Source: an uncultured Thalassolituus sp. (GTDB taxonomy: Bacteria; Pseudomonadota; Gammaproteobacteria; Pseudomonadales; Oceanobacteraceae). Taken from it: a DNA stretch of 21,755 bases. A program made the translations under genes and the position numbers. The DNA lies in contig CAJXIT010000015.1 in assembly GCA_913054055.1 (NCBI GenBank), positions 1 to 21,755 on the forward strand, in the 5' to 3' direction. Under the pieces are notes generated by a model that was given only the letters and a program-made list of their open reading frames with translations, did not search any database and was not told the origin of the DNA. Positions 21,011-21,755 of the stretch are shown here, piece after piece. Every line of letters begins with the position of its first letter. Within the stretch, counting starts at the first letter, position 1.

Positions 21011-21755
21011 ATGAGTTCTCAAACTTACCAAGGTCACCTGCGTAAAATGGTGATCAACCATGACTCCGATATTGCTCAATATCAAATCAAGTTAGATGAT
21101 CAATTAATATCTCTAAATGAAAAGATAGGTCAGCCGATACGTATAGAGAGTCTTGGGGAGATTCACTGCCTTGAATGTGGCAGAAAAAGCAAAAAAAGCT
21201 TTAGTCAGGGTTATTGTTACCCATGTTTTTCAAAGCTCCCGCAATGTGACACGTGCATTATGAGCCCTGGAAAGTGCCATTTTGATTTAGGTACTTGCCG
21301 TGACCCAAAATGGGGAGATGAGTTTTGTATGCAAGATCATATTGTTTACCTAGCTAATTCATCCGGCATTAAAGTGGGGATAACGCGCCATTCACAAATA
21401 CCCACTCGGTGGTTAGACCAAGGAGCCATGCAAGCTTTACCTATTGCAAGGGTCGCTACACGACAACTGTCAGGTTTATTAGAAGTAATCTTTAAACAGC
21501 ACGTGGCTGATAAAACCAATTGGCGCAATATGCTTAAAGGGCAAAACGACGCGCTTGATTTAAAAGCAGCGGCCGCTGAACTTATTCCACAAATAAGCGA
21601 AAAGCTCACAGAGCTGAGTGAGTTGTTTGGCGCAACCGCCATTGAACAGCTTGATGAAGATGTAGTAAGCCTTGATTTTCCAGTCAGTGAATACCCAAGC
21701 AAAATTAGCTCATTTAACTTTGATAAAAACCCTGTTGTTAGCGGTATTTTACAAG
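21011..21755 (+). CDS. DUF2797 family protein (3' end cut by window)
   Basis: The frame from ATG 21011 stays open to the window end (248 codons). The N-terminal ~45 residues look like a small beta domain. Then come nine cysteines at 53, 56, 69, 72, 79, 82, 89, 96 and 106, in CxxC pairs within HCLECGRKS, YCYPCF and CDTCIMSPGKCH, suggesting metal binding. After this, HIVYLANSSGIKVGIT (110-125), TRWLDQGA and LSGLLEVIFKQHV (153-165) are DUF2797 hallmarks. Part of this resembles a GIY-YIG-type nuclease core: Tyr113, GIT, Arg133, Glu158. The C-terminal ~25-30 residues are probably missing. It follows the DUF1315 gene by 18 bases and ends the nadK cluster. Function is unknown. Confidence 0.85.
   Translation, partial: MSSQTYQGHLRKMVINHDSDIAQYQIKLDDQLISLNEKIGQPIRIESLGEIHCLECGRKSKKSFSQGYCYPCFSKLPQCDTCIMSPGKCHFDLGTCRDPKWGDEFCMQDHIVYLANSSGIKVGITRHSQIPTRWLDQGAMQALPIARVATRQLSGLLEVIFKQHVADKTNWRNMLKGQNDALDLKAAAAELIPQISEKLTELSELFGATAIEQLDEDVVSLDFPVSEYPSKISSFNFDKNPVVSGILQ

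Noticed and set aside
1..21755. Mobile element, prophage, CRISPR array or defence island
   Set aside because: No transposase, integrase, phage gene, regularly spaced repeat or defence family was seen; gene content and spacing are those of conserved chromosome.

Overview
The window looks like a stretch of chromosome from a marine gammaproteobacterium, probably an Oceanospirillales-type relative of Pseudomonas. This rests on moderately AT-rich DNA, protein families typical of gammaproteobacteria (MlaA, RdgC, GlpG, TapT, rhombosortase, DUF1315, DUF2797, DUF1853), and gene neighbourhoods that, from memory, resemble Pseudomonas (mlaA-PilZ-rssB-rssC; gpsA-DUF4389-sixA; nadK-phosphoesterase-rhomboid). 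I see no tRNA, rRNA, CRISPR array, insertion sequence, integrase or prophage gene. The species assignment is inference.

Layout. (1) 1-1265: the tail of an upstream reading frame, an intrinsic terminator, then an outer-membrane porin with two Pho-box-like elements in its leader and its own terminator. (2) 1295-2440: mlaA (outer-membrane lipid asymmetry), convergent with a small PilZ protein. (3) 2672-9210: a tight run of nine plus-strand genes. They are a REC-PP2C response regulator (RssB type), a STAS anti-anti-sigma protein, gpsA, a DUF4389 membrane protein, SixA, a TraB/GumN protein, two tandem alpha/beta hydrolases and a secreted TlpA-like thioredoxin. Neighbours overlap or are separated by 1-40 bases, so an operon is likely. 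(4) 9426-11198: a hotdog acyl-CoA thioesterase, then the divergent rluA-like and tapT RNA-modification genes, whose start codons are only 7 bases apart. (5) 11204-14131: two tandem secreted chalcone-isomerase-like paralogues and an NhaC antiporter, all on the minus strand. (6) 14288-17022: rdgC, a rhombosortase and an unrecognised probable outer-membrane barrel. (7) 17034-21755: a DUF1853 gene divergent from nadK, which leads a cluster of metallophosphoesterase, GlpG rhomboid, DUF1315 and a DUF2797 gene cut by the window edge.

How the genes relate. Several products act at the envelope: porin, MlaA, TraB/GumN, TlpA-like protein, two chalcone-isomerase-like proteins, NhaC, rhombosortase, a barrel protein and GlpG. 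Others are signalling modules (PilZ, REC-PP2C plus STAS, SixA) or core metabolism and RNA/DNA maintenance (gpsA, nadK, rluA, tapT, rdgC).

Most of the window is ordinary conserved chromosome, and I found no clear new multi-gene system. The better leads are: the Pho-box arrangement upstream of the porin; the paralogous chalcone-isomerase-like genes, each with a palindrome in or near its promoter; an intrinsic terminator for one of them written inside the 3' end of the opposing tapT gene; a possible GIY-YIG-like core plus metal-binding cysteines in the DUF2797 protein; a possible nuclease-like core in DUF1853; and an MlaA without a lipobox cysteine.
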